Shown: positions 1 through 10,713 of the stretch, one piece after another
Layout: every line of letters begins with the position of its first letter
Numbering within the stretch: the stretch's first letter is position 1
Source: JAICYJ01 sp035695105
GTDB lineage: Bacteria; Actinomycetota; Thermoleophilia; Gaiellales; JAICJC01
Length of the DNA stretch: 64,000 nucleotides
NCBI GenBank assembly: GCA_035695105.1
Contig: DASSEV010000048.1
Coordinates: forward strand, 62,001-126,000
Reading direction: 5' to 3'
Program-made: the position numbers and the translations under genes
Notes under the pieces: model-generated
What the model was told of the DNA's origin: nothing
The model's database searches: none
What the model saw: only the letters and a program-made list of their open reading frames with translations

Positions 1-88
1 AGCGCAGGCTCCCTCCCGCAGCTCCGCGTCCCGCATATCTCAAGCAGTCCCCCGCACGTGCCGATACGCGCCATGCACCCGTCCCCCC
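1..88. other. Left window edge, no gene recognised
   Basis: No convincing reading frame is seen before the GTG start of the TadE-like gene. This stretch may be the end of an upstream tad gene or its spacer, but it is too short to decide. Confidence 0.4.
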
Positions 89-484
89 GTGCCGTTGAAC
101 ACGCCAACACCTCGCACATCCCAACAGGGCCAGGCGGTCGTCGAGATGGCGATCATCCTGCCCGTTCTGCTCATCCTCCTGCTGTCGATCTGGCAGATGG
201 GGGTCGTCTACGACAAGTGGCAGAACCTGAACGGCGCCGCCCGTGAGGGCGCCCGTGCAGCCGTCGTCGCCCAGTCCGGCCAGCAGCTGAGCGACGCCCG
301 CGCCGCTGCCACCGCCGCGGTCGCCGGCCAGCTCAGGCTCTCGAGCTTCACCCTCCGCTCTACCACCGTGTCGGGCACCGCCTACTACACGGCAACCGCC
401 TGCTCCCCCTACGCCGTGAACATCCTCGGAATCGTCGTCAAGTCGGGCAGCCTCTGCCGCGACGCGACCATGCGGGTCGAGTAG
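89..484 (+). CDS. TadE-like pilus assembly protein
   Basis: A 131-residue TadE/TadG-type pseudopilin, expected at the cytoplasmic membrane in the Tad/Flp pilus machine. Residues 13-20 read GQAVVEMA, the usual TadE entry motif, and lead into one hydrophobic helix (about residues 18-37). The rest is a small extracytoplasmic domain with two cysteines (ACSP, LCRD) that could form a disulfide. GTG at 89 is the start that keeps a short polar leader before the helix; no good ribosome-binding site is visible. It is followed 48 bp later by cpaB and the rest of the tad locus. A second TadE or TadG probably lies upstream, outside the window. Confidence 0.8.
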   Translation: MPLNTPTPRTSQQGQAVVEMAIILPVLLILLLSIWQMGVVYDKWQNLNGAAREGARAAVVAQSGQQLSDARAAATAAVAGQLRLSSFTLRSTTVSGTAYYTATACSPYAVNILGIVVKSGSLCRDATMRVE

Positions 485-532
485 CGACCCCCCACCCACT
501 CGACCCGTCAGCGCACGGAAGGAGACACCCCG

Positions 533-1282
533 ATGCCGACCTTCAGCCGAAACATCATCATCAGCATCGTCCTCGCCATCGCCGCGGCAGGCGCCCTGCT
601 GGCCTACACCGCGCAGGTCCGCCACAACGCCGACTCGGGCGCGAACGCGATCACCGTGATCGTGGCCACGCACGAGGTGCAGGCGGGCACCACCGTCGAC
701 GACGCCCGCTCGAAGGGCTACCTCGCCCTGCAGACCGTGCGCCAGTCGGATCTGGCTGACGGTGCGGTCACGAGCTTCGCTGCCGTCTCCGGCCAGGTCG
801 TCACGCAGAACCTCTACAACGGCGACCAGCTGACGGTGAACCGCGTCGGCGCTCCCCGGACGCAGACCGCCGCCTACAAGGTGACCGGCAACTTCCGTGC
901 CGTGCGCGTGCCGCTCGACCCGAACTCGGGCCTGCTGGACGACCTGCGCGTGGGCGACCACGTCGACGTCATGACCAGCTACCGCAAGAACGACAAGATC
1001 TGGACGTACCTCGCGGTGCCGAACGCCCTGGTGCTCGAGGTCGACCAGCCGTCGACCGACTCGGGCCTCGGCAACGCCAACCGCGAGGGCTCCGTGATGC
1101 TCTCGGTGACCGAGCAGCAGAGCCTGTTCATCGCCAACGCCCTTGCAAACGCCTCGGGTGGCCAGAGCTCGAACAACATCTGGCTCGCCCTGGTCGGCGC
1201 CACCGGCGCGACCTACCAGCCGATCACGGTGCCTGAGCTGCCCGGCCCGTTCCCGAACCACGGCCTTCCCGCCGCCAAGTAG
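533..1282 (+). CDS. cpaB: Flp pilus assembly protein CpaB/RcpC
   Basis: A 249-residue CpaB/RcpC family protein, a periplasmic or cell-wall-side component of the Tad secretion channel. Residues 8-26 form an N-terminal membrane anchor. An SAF-type domain follows (VATHEVQAGTTV near residue 46, where the family binds or remodels surface polymers), then the CpaB core with RVGDHVDV near residue 142. The start has a clear purine-rich site (GGAAGGAGA) ahead of ATG. It lies between the TadE-like gene and cpaE and is probably co-transcribed with them. Length is normal for the shorter actinobacterial forms; Gram-negative CpaB proteins are somewhat longer. Confidence 0.88.
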   Translation: MPTFSRNIIISIVLAIAAAGALLAYTAQVRHNADSGANAITVIVATHEVQAGTTVDDARSKGYLALQTVRQSDLADGAVTSFAAVSGQVVTQNLYNGDQLTVNRVGAPRTQTAAYKVTGNFRAVRVPLDPNSGLLDDLRVGDHVDVMTSYRKNDKIWTYLAVPNALVLEVDQPSTDSGLGNANREGSVMLSVTEQQSLFIANALANASGGQSSNNIWLALVGATGATYQPITVPELPGPFPNHGLPAAK

Positions 1283-1294
1283 GAGGAGACGACG

Positions 1295-2394
1295 ATGCAC
1301 GACCTGATCCGCGTTTCACTTCAGGGCGACGACGCCTCCCTCCGCGAGCAGTTCGAGCGGTCGGGGATGGTTGAGATCGTCGACACCACCCCGGACGTCC
1401 TCGTCTGGAACCTGCCGCACGACGCGGACGGGCTCCCCGCCGAGATGCGCATCGCGCTGTCGGACGCCCACGGGCCCGCCATCGTCGCGCTGACCGACAG
1501 CCATCCCAGCCGGTGGTTCGACGAGGCGCTCGCCCTCGGCGTCGACGAGGTCGTCTACCTGCCTCAGCCGCCCGAGTCGCTGGGCATGGCGGTGGCCAAG
1601 GCCAAGGCGATGCGCAGCCGCCGCATCATCGCGGCGCCGGTGATCGCCAAGGGCAACCGCTCGGCGCACGTGTTCACCGTGTTCTCGACCAAGGGCGGCT
1701 CCGGCAAGACGGTGATCGCCACGAACCTCGCCGTCTGCTTCGCGCGGCAGGGCAAGCGCACGCTCCTGATCGACTTCGACCTGCACTCCGGTGACGACGC
1801 GCTCGTGCTCGGCCTGTCGCCGCGCTGGACGATCCTCGATCTGGTGCAGTCGCCAGGCGACCTGGACAGCGAGAAGCTGGCCGGCTTCGTCACCCGCCAC
1901 TCGAGCGGCGTCGACCTGCTGCCGGCACCGACGCGCCCCGACGAGGAGGAGCTGGTCGACGTCGAGCGCCTCGAGCCGCTGCTGGGCGTTGCCCGCCAGA
2001 GCTACGACGCGGTCGTCATCGACACGTCCTCGCAGTTCTCGCCGGCGACCCTGCTCGCCATCGACCACACCGATTCGCTGGTGCTGGTCGGCGCGTCGGA
2101 CGTGCCCACCATCAAGAGCCTCAAGATCGCGCTCGAGACGCTCGAGCTGCTCGAGATGGACGTCAAGGACGTGCGCATCCTGATGAACCGGTCGGGCGCG
2201 CGGGTGGGCCTCGACGACCGCGACGTCGAGCGGACGCTGCGGCGCGAGATCACCTACACGCTGGCCTCCGACAAGGCCATCCCGATCTCGGTCAACCGCG
2301 GCCAGCCGGTCGTGATCGACGCCCCCAAGTCCCGCGTCGCCAAGTCGTTCTACGACATGGCCCGCTCGCTCGACGCGGTGGTCGGGAGCCTGCG

Positions 2395-2398
<4 letters not shown>
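1295..2398 (+). CDS. cpaE: CpaE/TadZ-type pilus-localising ATPase
   Basis: A 367-residue protein with a pseudo-receiver domain (about residues 1-110) and a MinD/ParA-type ATPase domain. The deviant Walker A KGGSGKT sits at residues 133-139, followed by LLIDFDLHSGDD, a typical CpaE switch region, and VVIDTSSQF. In Tad systems this protein places the pilus machine at its cellular site. The receiver part lacks an obvious phospho-acceptor pattern. A strong site (AGGAGGAGA) precedes ATG 1295, and the stop overlaps the next start by four bases (ATGA), so translation is probably coupled to cpaF. Confidence 0.9.
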
Positions 2399-3797
<1,399 letters not shown>

Positions 3798-3798
<1 letters not shown>

Positions 3799-5651
3799 TG
3801 CGGATCCGCCGTGGACTGCTGCTCGCGTGCGCGGCCCTCGCCGTCGCTGCTCCGGCCGCATCGGCCGCCGGCGGCGCCGCTGCCACGCAGGTCGCGGGCG
3901 CCTCGAAGGTCGACGACCACACGGTGCGCGTCGTCGTGCGCGCGCCCGGTGATCTGACCGGCGCCGACGTCCGAGCCACCCTCGGCGGCCGACTGGCCTT
4001 CGTCGAGCGGGTGCGGCCGCACGGGCCGCGGCAGTCGCTGCACCTCGTCTTCGCCGTCGACACGTCGGGCAGCATGGCCGGCGAGCCGATCAGCGCCGCG
4101 ATCGCAGCCGGCCAGCGGCTGCTCGACGCGGTCGGATCGAACGACGAGGTCGGGCTGGTCGAGTTCAACGACACCGCCACCGTGCTCGCTCCGCTGACCT
4201 CGAACGTCGAGGGAGTGCGGACGGCGCTCTCGTCGCTGACCACGAGCTCCGGCACCGCGCTCTACGACGGCGTGGCAACCGCCGCGCGGCTGACCGGCAC
4301 CGACCCGTCGGCGCGCCGGGTGGTCGTCGTCCTGTCCGACGGCGCCGACACCGCATCGAAGCTGCCCTTCCAGCGGCTGCGCAGCGAGCTGGCCACGTCC
4401 GGTGTGCAGGTGGACACGGTCGGCCTCACGGAGTCGGGCTCCTATGACGCGCAGGCGCTGCGCGCGATCGCAGCGGTCACGCACGGCACGTTCGCGCCGG
4501 CCGCCTCGGTGTCCGACCTCGAGCCCGTCATCGTCCAGCTCGCGAACTCGCAGCTGGCCGGTGAGTACGCGCTCGACGTCGCCCTCCCCCACTCGTCCTC
4601 CCGCGACCTGGCGGTCAGCGTCCGCGGCGCCTCCCCGGCGCACATCACGCTGCCGGCCGGCACGTCCGGCGCCGGCGAGTCGCTGCTCAGCGCCTACGGG
4701 GGCTGGCTGGTCGCGCTGCTCGGCTTCGCGGCCATCCTCGCGCTCTCGACGGTCGTGCTGACCGCGGCGGAGCGCAGGCCGCAGGCCCTGACCGCGCGGC
4801 TCTCGCCGTACTCGGCCGATCTCTCGAAGGAGACGGCCAAGGTGCAGGGCGCAGCCCTGCTCGACGTGTACGAGATGCTCGAGAACCGGCTCGGCCGCTA
4901 CGCCCCGTGGCGCTGGCTGCACCGGCTCGGCGAGCGCGCCGGCTCGTCGGCACCGACCGGCCAGCTGTTCACGGTGATCTGCGCCTGCGCCGCGCTCCCG
5001 GCGCTGTTCGGGACGGTCATGATCGATCCGCTGGTGGGCCTGCCGCTGCTGGTCGTCGGCGGCACCCTGCCGGTGCTGGTGCTGCGCTTCCGCGCCAACC
5101 GCCGCGCTCGCGCCTTCGAGACCCAGCTCCCCGAGCTGCTCGGCGTCTGGGCCAGCGCGCTCCGCGCCGGCCGGTCGTTCGCGCAGGCGCTGGACACGCT
5201 GGTCGAGGAGGCCAGCGATCCGGCCAAGTCCGAGTTCCGCCGCGCCCAGAACCAGGTGCGCCTCGGCGTGCCGGTCGAGCAGGCGCTCGATGACATGAGC
5301 AAGCGGCTCGGCTCGGAGAGCTTCGAGCTGGTCGTGCTCACCACCGACGTGCAGCGCCGCATCGGCGGCAACGTGGCCGAGATCTTCGACCAGGTCGCCG
5401 ACACGGTGCGCAAGCGCCAGCAGTTCGCCCAGCGGGTGCGGGCGCTGGTCGCGATGGGCGTCCTGTCAGCCCGCGTCCTGCTCGGCATGCCGTTCGTGCT
5501 GGCCGGGATCCTCACCCTCATCAACCACGGCTACATGGCACCGCTGTACACGACGCGGACGGGCCACATCCTGATCGCCATCGCGCTGGTCATGATGAGC
5601 ATCGGTGCGCTTGTGCTGCGGCGGATGGTCAAGCCACGGGCGATCGCGTAA
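3798..5651 (+). CDS. VWA domain-TadB fusion protein
   Basis: The 617-residue product joins two modules. Residues 1-23 are a signal peptide. Residues 80-255 form a von Willebrand factor A domain with an intact metal site (DTSGS at 88-92, downstream SSGTALYDG and LSDGAD). A membrane helix follows at 303-323, and residues 430-610 are a TadB-type T2SSF platform domain with its closing helices. TadB recruits the CpaF ATPase inside the cell, whereas the VWA part should face outside, where it could bind substrate, pilus or matrix. The start is the ATG overlapping the cpaF stop. No frameshift separates the modules, so this is a true fusion. TadB identity rests on T2SSF features and the position between cpaF and tadC. 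Confidence 0.85.
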
Positions 5652-5664
5652 GGAGGCCTGCCCC

Positions 5665-6543
5665 ATGTTCCTGATCGCAATCGTCCTCGTCGCCGCCAGC
5701 GCCTTCTTCCTGCTGCGCGCGGCGACCACCCGCCGCCTGCAGGTCGAGTCCACGCTCGGCCGCATCCCCGGCTACGGCTACGGCGACATCGCGCGCACCA
5801 ACGATCCCCGCGCCTGGCTGCGGCGGATCGGCCGGGTCGCCCCAGGCGGCCACGGAGCCGGCGCCGAGGTGCTGCGCCGCAAGCTGGCCGCCGCCGGCTG
5901 GTCGCGGCTGCTGACGCCCGAGGAGCTGGCCGGCCTGAAGGTCGTCCTGCCGCTCGGCGCCTACGGTGCCATGATGGCGCTGGCGATGCTCGGCATCGTG
6001 CCGTTGCTGATCGGCGCGGTCGGCGGGCTCGCGCTCGCCGCGCTGGCCTACGTCGGCCTGCCGCTGATGATCGACATGCGGGTGCGGGGGCGGCGCGACA
6101 AGATCGTCGCGTCCCTGCCGACGGTGCTCGACCTGCTGACGCTGTCGGTCGAGGCCGGCATGAGCTTCGACGCCGGCCTGCAGCGGCTCGTCAAACGGCT
6201 GCGCGGCCCGCTGATCGACGAGCTCTCGCTGATGGTGCGCGACACGCAGCTCGGCGCCAGCCGCAGCGAGGCGCTGGCTGCGCTGGCGGCCCGCGTCGAC
6301 GCGCCGGAGATGACCAGCTTCGTCCGCTCGCTCGTCCAGGCCGACAAGCTCGGCGTGCCGCTGGCGCAGATGCTGCGCACCCAGGCAGACGATCTGCGCC
6401 ACCGGCTCCGCAACGAGGCGGAGGAGCACGCGATGAAGGCGCCCGTGAAGATGCTCTTCCCCACCGTGCTGCTGATCTTCCCGGCCGTGTTCATCGTGGT
6501 GCTCGGCCCCGCGGTGATCGCGCTGATGGACAAGCTGAACTAG
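5665..6543 (+). CDS. tadC: Tad pilus platform protein TadC
   Basis: A 292-residue T2SSF-family membrane protein, the second platform subunit of the Tad pilus. It has an N-terminal helix (residues 2-18), a pair of helices around residues 95-135, the conserved LPTVLDLLTLSVEAGMSF segment, and C-terminal helices ending in the KMLFPTVLLIFPAVF region. ATG 5665 is preceded by AAGGAGG seven bases upstream; longer frames reach back into the previous gene and lack such a site. It closes the tad operon, and a GC-rich hairpin follows the stop. Confidence 0.88.
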   Translation: MFLIAIVLVAASAFFLLRAATTRRLQVESTLGRIPGYGYGDIARTNDPRAWLRRIGRVAPGGHGAGAEVLRRKLAAAGWSRLLTPEELAGLKVVLPLGAYGAMMALAMLGIVPLLIGAVGGLALAALAYVGLPLMIDMRVRGRRDKIVASLPTVLDLLTLSVEAGMSFDAGLQRLVKRLRGPLIDELSLMVRDTQLGASRSEALAALAARVDAPEMTSFVRSLVQADKLGVPLAQMLRTQADDLRHRLRNEAEEHAMKAPVKMLFPTVLLIFPAVFIVVLGPAVIALMDKLN

Positions 6544-6555
6544 ACGGCCCTCCCA

Positions 6556-6579
6556 CCGGCCGTCCCGGCGAACGGCCGG
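6556..6579 (+). terminator. Hairpin after the tad operon
   Basis: An 8-bp perfect stem CCGGCCGT/ACGGCCGG with an 8-base loop begins 13 bases after the tadC stop. The following bases are only weakly T-rich, so this is a candidate intrinsic terminator of the U-poor high-GC type. Confidence 0.45.
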
Positions 6580-6634
6580 ATTCCTGTCACCCGAAAGAGG
6601 GATCCGCGCGCGCGGGCGGAATGTTGCCGCTGCG

Positions 6635-7822
6635 ATGACCGCGGACGACGCTCCTGCTCCCGATCTCGGCCGGTCGCTCGCGGAACCGCTGCAGCGTGAT
6701 CAGCTGGAGCCGGTGCTGCGCGTGATCGAGGCCGCCCAGTCGCTCGCGTCCGGCGACTCGGTGCCGGACATGCTGGCCGACCTCTCGCGGCAGCTGACCG
6801 ACTTCCTGGGCGCCTCCGCCTGCATGATCTCGCTGGTCGACGGGGAACGCGGCGTGGTGCGGGACTGCGCCGGGTACGCGCGCCCACCCCGCACGTGGGA
6901 GCCGGCGGCCGAGGAGTATCCGCTGCGCGACTACCCGCGCACGGCCGAGGTGTTGGCCACCGGCGACCCCTACACCTGCGACGCCGACGACCCGGCGACC
7001 GATCCGGCCGAGGCGGCCTCGCTGCGAAGCCTCGGCTACCGCTCGCTGCTGATGCTGTCGCTGGCGGTCGAGGGCTCACCCTACGCGCTGGTCGAGGTGT
7101 ACGACCACACGCACCGCAGCTTCACCACCGACGAGCTGCGCCTGGCGGTGGCACTGGCGTCGGAGGCCGGCACGATGGTCGCGCGAGCGCGCATGGCCGA
7201 GCGCCTGGAGGACGCCTACTTCGCGACGCTGGGCGCCCTGGCCGCCGCGCTCGAGGCGAAGGACGCGTACACGAACGACCATGCCAGCGAGATCGCCGAG
7301 CTGGCCGGGCGCGTGTGCGACGAGCTCGGCCTCGACGGCCGCACGACCCGCGTCGTCAAGCTGGGCGCCCTGCTCCACGACATCGGCAAGATCGGCATCC
7401 CCGAGGCGATCCTGCGCAAGCCCGGCGCGCTCACCGGCGAGGAGATGCTCGTCATGCAGCGCCACCCCGACATCGGCGCGCGGATCCTGGAGCCGGTTCC
7501 CTACTTCGCCGAGCTGGTGCCGCTCGTGCGGTCGAGCCACGAGCGCTGGGACGGCCGCGGCTATCCCGAGGGTCGCTCGGCCGAGGACATCCCACTCGGA
7601 TCGCGGGTGATCGCCGTCTGCGACGCCTTCCACGCGATGACCGAGGACCGGGTGTACCGCCGCGCACTGCCCCTGCCCTCGGCAATGGCCGAGATCGAGC
7701 GGTGCGCCGGCTCGCAGTTCGACCCCGTCTGCGCCAGGGCGCTGCTCGAGGTCGTCCGGACGGAGCCCATGCGGGCGGATGGGCGCGACGCGCTCGTCCG
7801 GATCGCCCGCCGCCCGGAGTGA
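6635..7822 (+). CDS. GAF and HD-GYP domain protein
   Basis: A 395-residue signalling protein. Residues about 30-185 form a GAF-like sensor domain. Residues 200-380 are an HD-GYP domain, a family that hydrolyses cyclic di-GMP. HDIGK (248-252), HPDIGARIL, HERWDGRGYP (GRGYP at 307-311) and CDAFHAM are all present, so metal binding and catalysis look intact. No membrane segment is seen, so a cytoplasmic location is likely. It stands alone after the tad operon; a link to pilus control is possible but unproven. The window also has a diguanylate cyclase at 38.5-40.0 kb. No ligand for the GAF domain can be named. Confidence 0.88.
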   Translation: MTADDAPAPDLGRSLAEPLQRDQLEPVLRVIEAAQSLASGDSVPDMLADLSRQLTDFLGASACMISLVDGERGVVRDCAGYARPPRTWEPAAEEYPLRDYPRTAEVLATGDPYTCDADDPATDPAEAASLRSLGYRSLLMLSLAVEGSPYALVEVYDHTHRSFTTDELRLAVALASEAGTMVARARMAERLEDAYFATLGALAAALEAKDAYTNDHASEIAELAGRVCDELGLDGRTTRVVKLGALLHDIGKIGIPEAILRKPGALTGEEMLVMQRHPDIGARILEPVPYFAELVPLVRSSHERWDGRGYPEGRSAEDIPLGSRVIAVCDAFHAMTEDRVYRRALPLPSAMAEIERCAGSQFDPVCARALLEVVRTEPMRADGRDALVRIARRPE

Positions 7823-7830
7823 GCGCCGGG

Positions 7831-7836
7831 TAGGAT
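7831..7836 (+). promoter_or_regulatory. -10 box TAGGAT, 6 nt before start
   Basis: TAGGAT lies exactly six bases before the ATG of the Rid-family gene, with no ribosome-binding site between. This spacing puts the transcription start at or next to the A of ATG, as expected for a leaderless mRNA. Confidence 0.6.
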
Positions 7837-7842
7837 CGCGTC

Positions 7843-8247
7843 ATGACGAACCGTGCGCTTCCCAACCCCTTCCCCTGGGCCGCCGACTACCAGTACTCCC
7901 AGTCGCTGCTGGCGGACGGCGAGCTGGTGTTCACTGCCGGCCAGGGTGGCTTCGGCGATGACGGCGCCGTCGTCAGCGACGACCCCGAGCAGCAGATCCG
8001 CCAGGCCTTCGCGAACGTCGACCTCGCGCTGCAGGCGGGAGGCGCGTCGCTGGACACGATCGTGAAGATGACGGTGTTCCTCGCCGACGCAAGCCTCTAC
8101 GACGCGTTCAAGAAGGTGCGCGGCGAGCTGTTCTCGCCGCCGTACCCAGCGAGCACCGCCCTGGTGGCGGGTGGCTTTCTGTTCGACGGCATGCTGGTCG
8201 AGATCGAGGCCGTCGGCCGGGTGGGCGAGCCGCGCAGCGGCAGCTGA
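7843..8247 (+). CDS. Rid-family (YjgF/UK114) protein
   Basis: A 134-residue Rid-family protein, a small trimeric fold whose RidA members hydrolyse reactive enamines and imines made by PLP enzymes. The recognisable core is FTAGQGG, QIRQAFANVDLALQAGG, VKMTVFLAD and the closing VEIEAVGRV. RidA proper has an arginine in a PARS-type segment near the end. Here the equivalent reads YPASTALV, so the arginine needed for deaminase activity seems absent and the protein is probably not a RidA-type enzyme. It appears to be transcribed alone from a start-adjacent -10 box. Confidence 0.82.
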   Translation: MTNRALPNPFPWAADYQYSQSLLADGELVFTAGQGGFGDDGAVVSDDPEQQIRQAFANVDLALQAGGASLDTIVKMTVFLADASLYDAFKKVRGELFSPPYPASTALVAGGFLFDGMLVEIEAVGRVGEPRSGS

Positions 8248-8263
8248 TCCTTGCGCGCTCACA

Positions 8264-8269
8264 TATCAT
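8264..8269 (+). promoter_or_regulatory. -10 box TATCAT, 6 nt before start
   Basis: TATCAT ends six bases before the ATG at 8276. No Shine-Dalgarno sequence fits in the gap, which suggests a leaderless transcript for the aldehyde dehydrogenase gene. Confidence 0.6.
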
Positions 8270-8275
8270 TCGGTC

Positions 8276-9748
8276 ATGACCGATACGGCCACGACCACCC
8301 ATGACGCGCAGCTTCTGATCGGCGGTGCCTGGCGTGAGGCGGCGTCCGGCCGGCGCTTCGACGTGACCGACCCCGCCACGGGCGACGTCGTCGGATCCGT
8401 CGCAGACGCCGATGCGGACGACGTGACCGCGGCGATCGACGCCGCCTCCGCCGCGTTCCCGGCGTGGGCCGCAACCCCCGCGATCGAGCGCGCCCGGCTG
8501 CTGCGCCGTGCGGCCGACCTCATGCGCGAGCGCTCCTCGGCGATCGCCGCCGTGATGACGGCCGAGCAGGGCAAGCCGCTCACCGAGGCAGCCGGCGAGG
8601 TCGAGTACGCGGCCGGATTTCTCGAGTGGTTCGGCGGCGAGGCCGAGCGGATCTACGGCCAGGTGGTGCCCCCGGCGAACGCAGACAAGCGGGTGCTCGT
8701 GCTGCGCCAACCGGTCGGGGTGACTGCCGCGATCACGCCCTGGAACTTCCCGGCGGCGATGCTGACGCGGAAGCTGGGGCCGGCGCTCGCCGCGGGCTGC
8801 ACCAGCGTGGTCAAGCCGGCCGAGGCAACGCCGCTGACGGCGGTCGAGGTCTGCCGGGCGCTGATCGACGCGGGCGCCCCGGCCGGCGTCGTCAACCTGG
8901 TCACCAGCAGCCGGCCGGCCGAGGTCGGCGACGTGCTGCTCGGGGACGCACGCGTCCGCAAGCTCTCCTTCACCGGCTCGACCGACGTAGGCAAGCAGTT
9001 GATCCGCAGGTCCGCCGACCAGGTGATGCGGCTCAGTCTCGAGCTGGGCGGCCACGCACCGGCGATCGTGTTCGACGACGCCGATCTCGACGACGCGGTG
9101 ACTCAGGTGATGGCGTCCAAGTTCCGGAACGCGGGCCAGACCTGCGTGTGCGCGAACAGGATCTACGTGCAGCGCGGCATCCACGATGCATTCCGCGCGG
9201 CGATGGCCGAGCGGGTCGCTGCGCTGCGCGTCGGCGCCGGAGCCGATCAGGGTGTGCAGATCGGCCCGCTGATCGACGAAGCGGCGGTGGCGAAGGTGCG
9301 CAGGCACGTCGAGGACGCGATCGAGCGCGGCGCGGAGCTGGTGGTCGGCGGTGAGCCGTCGAACGGCGACCGGACGTCAGGCGGCCACTTCGTCGCCCCC
9401 ACGCTGCTCGACGGCGTGACGGCCGACATGCTGCTGTCGCACGAGGAGACGTTCGGCCCGGTCGCCGGGCTGACGGTGTTCGACACCGAGGACGAGGCGA
9501 TCGCGATGGCGAACGACACGCCGTTCGGCCTGGCCGCCTACCTGATGACCCGCGACTACGCCCGCATGCTGCGGGTGGCCGAGCGGCTCGAGTTCGGGAT
9601 CGTGGGTGCAAACGACGGCGCCCCGTCGGTGCCAAGCGCGCCCTTCGGCGGGGTCAAGCAGTCGGGCTTCGGCCGCGAGGGTGGCGACTTCGGCATCGAC
9701 GAGTACCTGAACGTGAAGTACGTGTCGATCGGTGGCGTCCAGAGCTAG
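8276..9748 (+). CDS. gabD: NAD(P)-dependent succinate-semialdehyde dehydrogenase
   Basis: A 490-residue aldehyde dehydrogenase most like the GabD group, which oxidises succinate semialdehyde to succinate at the end of the GABA shunt. It shows the cofactor region PWNFPAAM, the glycine motif FTGSTDVGK, the general-base glutamate in LELGGHAP and the catalytic cysteine in GQTCVCANR. Length is typical. ATG 8276 is chosen because translation upstream runs through the previous gene and a -10 box lies six bases before it. The YdeI-like gene begins directly after its stop. Substrate is inferred from family similarity; a related semialdehyde is possible. It does not look like an IolA. Confidence 0.82.
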   Translation: MTDTATTTHDAQLLIGGAWREAASGRRFDVTDPATGDVVGSVADADADDVTAAIDAASAAFPAWAATPAIERARLLRRAADLMRERSSAIAAVMTAEQGKPLTEAAGEVEYAAGFLEWFGGEAERIYGQVVPPANADKRVLVLRQPVGVTAAITPWNFPAAMLTRKLGPALAAGCTSVVKPAEATPLTAVEVCRALIDAGAPAGVVNLVTSSRPAEVGDVLLGDARVRKLSFTGSTDVGKQLIRRSADQVMRLSLELGGHAPAIVFDDADLDDAVTQVMASKFRNAGQTCVCANRIYVQRGIHDAFRAAMAERVAALRVGAGADQGVQIGPLIDEAAVAKVRRHVEDAIERGAELVVGGEPSNGDRTSGGHFVAPTLLDGVTADMLLSHEETFGPVAGLTVFDTEDEAIAMANDTPFGLAAYLMTRDYARMLRVAERLEFGIVGANDGAPSVPSAPFGGVKQSGFGREGGDFGIDEYLNVKYVSIGGVQS

Positions 9749-10336
9749 ATGAAGGCGCCGGACGGCCGGCCCATGATCGAGCCGGTGCACCGCCCGGTGC
9801 TCCGCGCGTGGCTTGCCGAGAACCACTCGACGTCGGGCGGCGTCTGGCTCGCCAACCACAAGAAGACCACCGGCAAGCCGCGCCTCGAGTACACCGAGAT
9901 CGTCGAGGAGCTGCTCTGCTTCGGATGGATCGACTCGAAGCCGAATCCGCTGGACGACGAGCGGTCGCTGCTCTGGATCAGCCCGCGCAAGCAGAGGAGC
10001 GGCTGGTCGCGGATCAACAAGGAACGGGTCGAGCGGCTGGAGCGCGAGGGCCTCATGACCGAGGCCGGGCGGGCTGCGATCGAGGCGGCCAAAGGCAACG
10101 GCGCGTGGACTGCGCTGGACGCGGTCGAGCGGCTGGAGATCCCCGAGGACCTCGCGGCCGCGCTCGCGGCGAACGCCGACGCAGCGAGCTTCTTCGACGC
10201 GTTCCCGCCGTCCTCCAAGAAGATCATCCTGACCTGGATCACGTCCGCCAAGCGACCCGAGACCCGCGAGCGGCGCGTCGCCGAGACGGTCGAGCTGGCT
10301 GCGCGGAACGTCCGCGCGAACCACTACCGGCAGTAG
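9749..10336 (+). CDS. YdeI/OmpD-associated family protein
   Basis: A 195-residue member of the YdeI family. Recognisable parts are WLANHKKTTG, the YTEIVEELLCFGWIDS block and the PRKQRSGWSRINKERVERL segment near residues 85-105, then a C-terminal bacteriocin-protection-like region. No enzymatic role is established for the family. The ATG follows the stop of the preceding dehydrogenase with no gap, so the two genes are almost certainly one transcript. No signal peptide or membrane helix is visible. Confidence 0.82.
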   Translation: MKAPDGRPMIEPVHRPVLRAWLAENHSTSGGVWLANHKKTTGKPRLEYTEIVEELLCFGWIDSKPNPLDDERSLLWISPRKQRSGWSRINKERVERLEREGLMTEAGRAAIEAAKGNGAWTALDAVERLEIPEDLAAALAANADAASFFDAFPPSSKKIILTWITSAKRPETRERRVAETVELAARNVRANHYRQ

Positions 10337-10549
10337 CTACCGCAGCGTGAGGAACGCGTCCAGGCCCGCGGTGCCGGATTGGGCCACGAGCTTGATCGTG
10401 TGCGTCCGGTTCGCAGGCCACGACTGCGTGTACATGATGTAGTGGGCGACGCCGAAGTCGGCGTACGGCGTCAGGTCGACGTTGCCCCGGTCGACGCCGT
10501 CGACGATCACCTTGATCACCCCGCAGGATGGGGTCAGACAGGGACGCAA
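10337..10549 (-). pseudogene. Remnant of a secreted-protein C-terminal domain
   Basis: The last 60 or so codons encode a piece resembling the beta-sandwich module found at the C-terminus of actinobacterial cell-wall hydrolases and secreted proteins (VDGVDRGNVDL, THTIKLV, LDAFLTLR). Only this tail remains; the first ten codons bear no resemblance and no signal peptide or catalytic domain precedes it. It is read as the stump of a larger gene lost by deletion or rearrangement beside the tRNA-fMet gene. It runs tail to tail with the YdeI-like gene. Confidence 0.55.
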
Positions 10550-10566
10550 CGGGCCCGGATATGCAA

Positions 10567-10586
10567 CGACCGCCCGGAGGCGGTCG
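10567..10586 (-). terminator. Hairpin downstream of tRNA-fMet
   Basis: An 8-bp perfect stem CGACCGCC/GGCGGTCG with a four-base loop lies 14 bases past the 3' end of tRNA-fMet. A true U tract is lacking. Confidence 0.45.
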
Positions 10587-10600
10587 CAGTGGTCGAGCTA

Positions 10601-10674
<74 letters not shown>

Positions 10675-10713
10675 TCGGCCGAAGGAGTTTACCACAGGCC
10701 CCTCGTTGGTAGC

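Noticed and set aside
6580..6634. Cyclic di-GMP riboswitch before the HD-GYP gene
   Set aside because: The leader is under 60 bases and shows none of the conserved GEMM-type elements.
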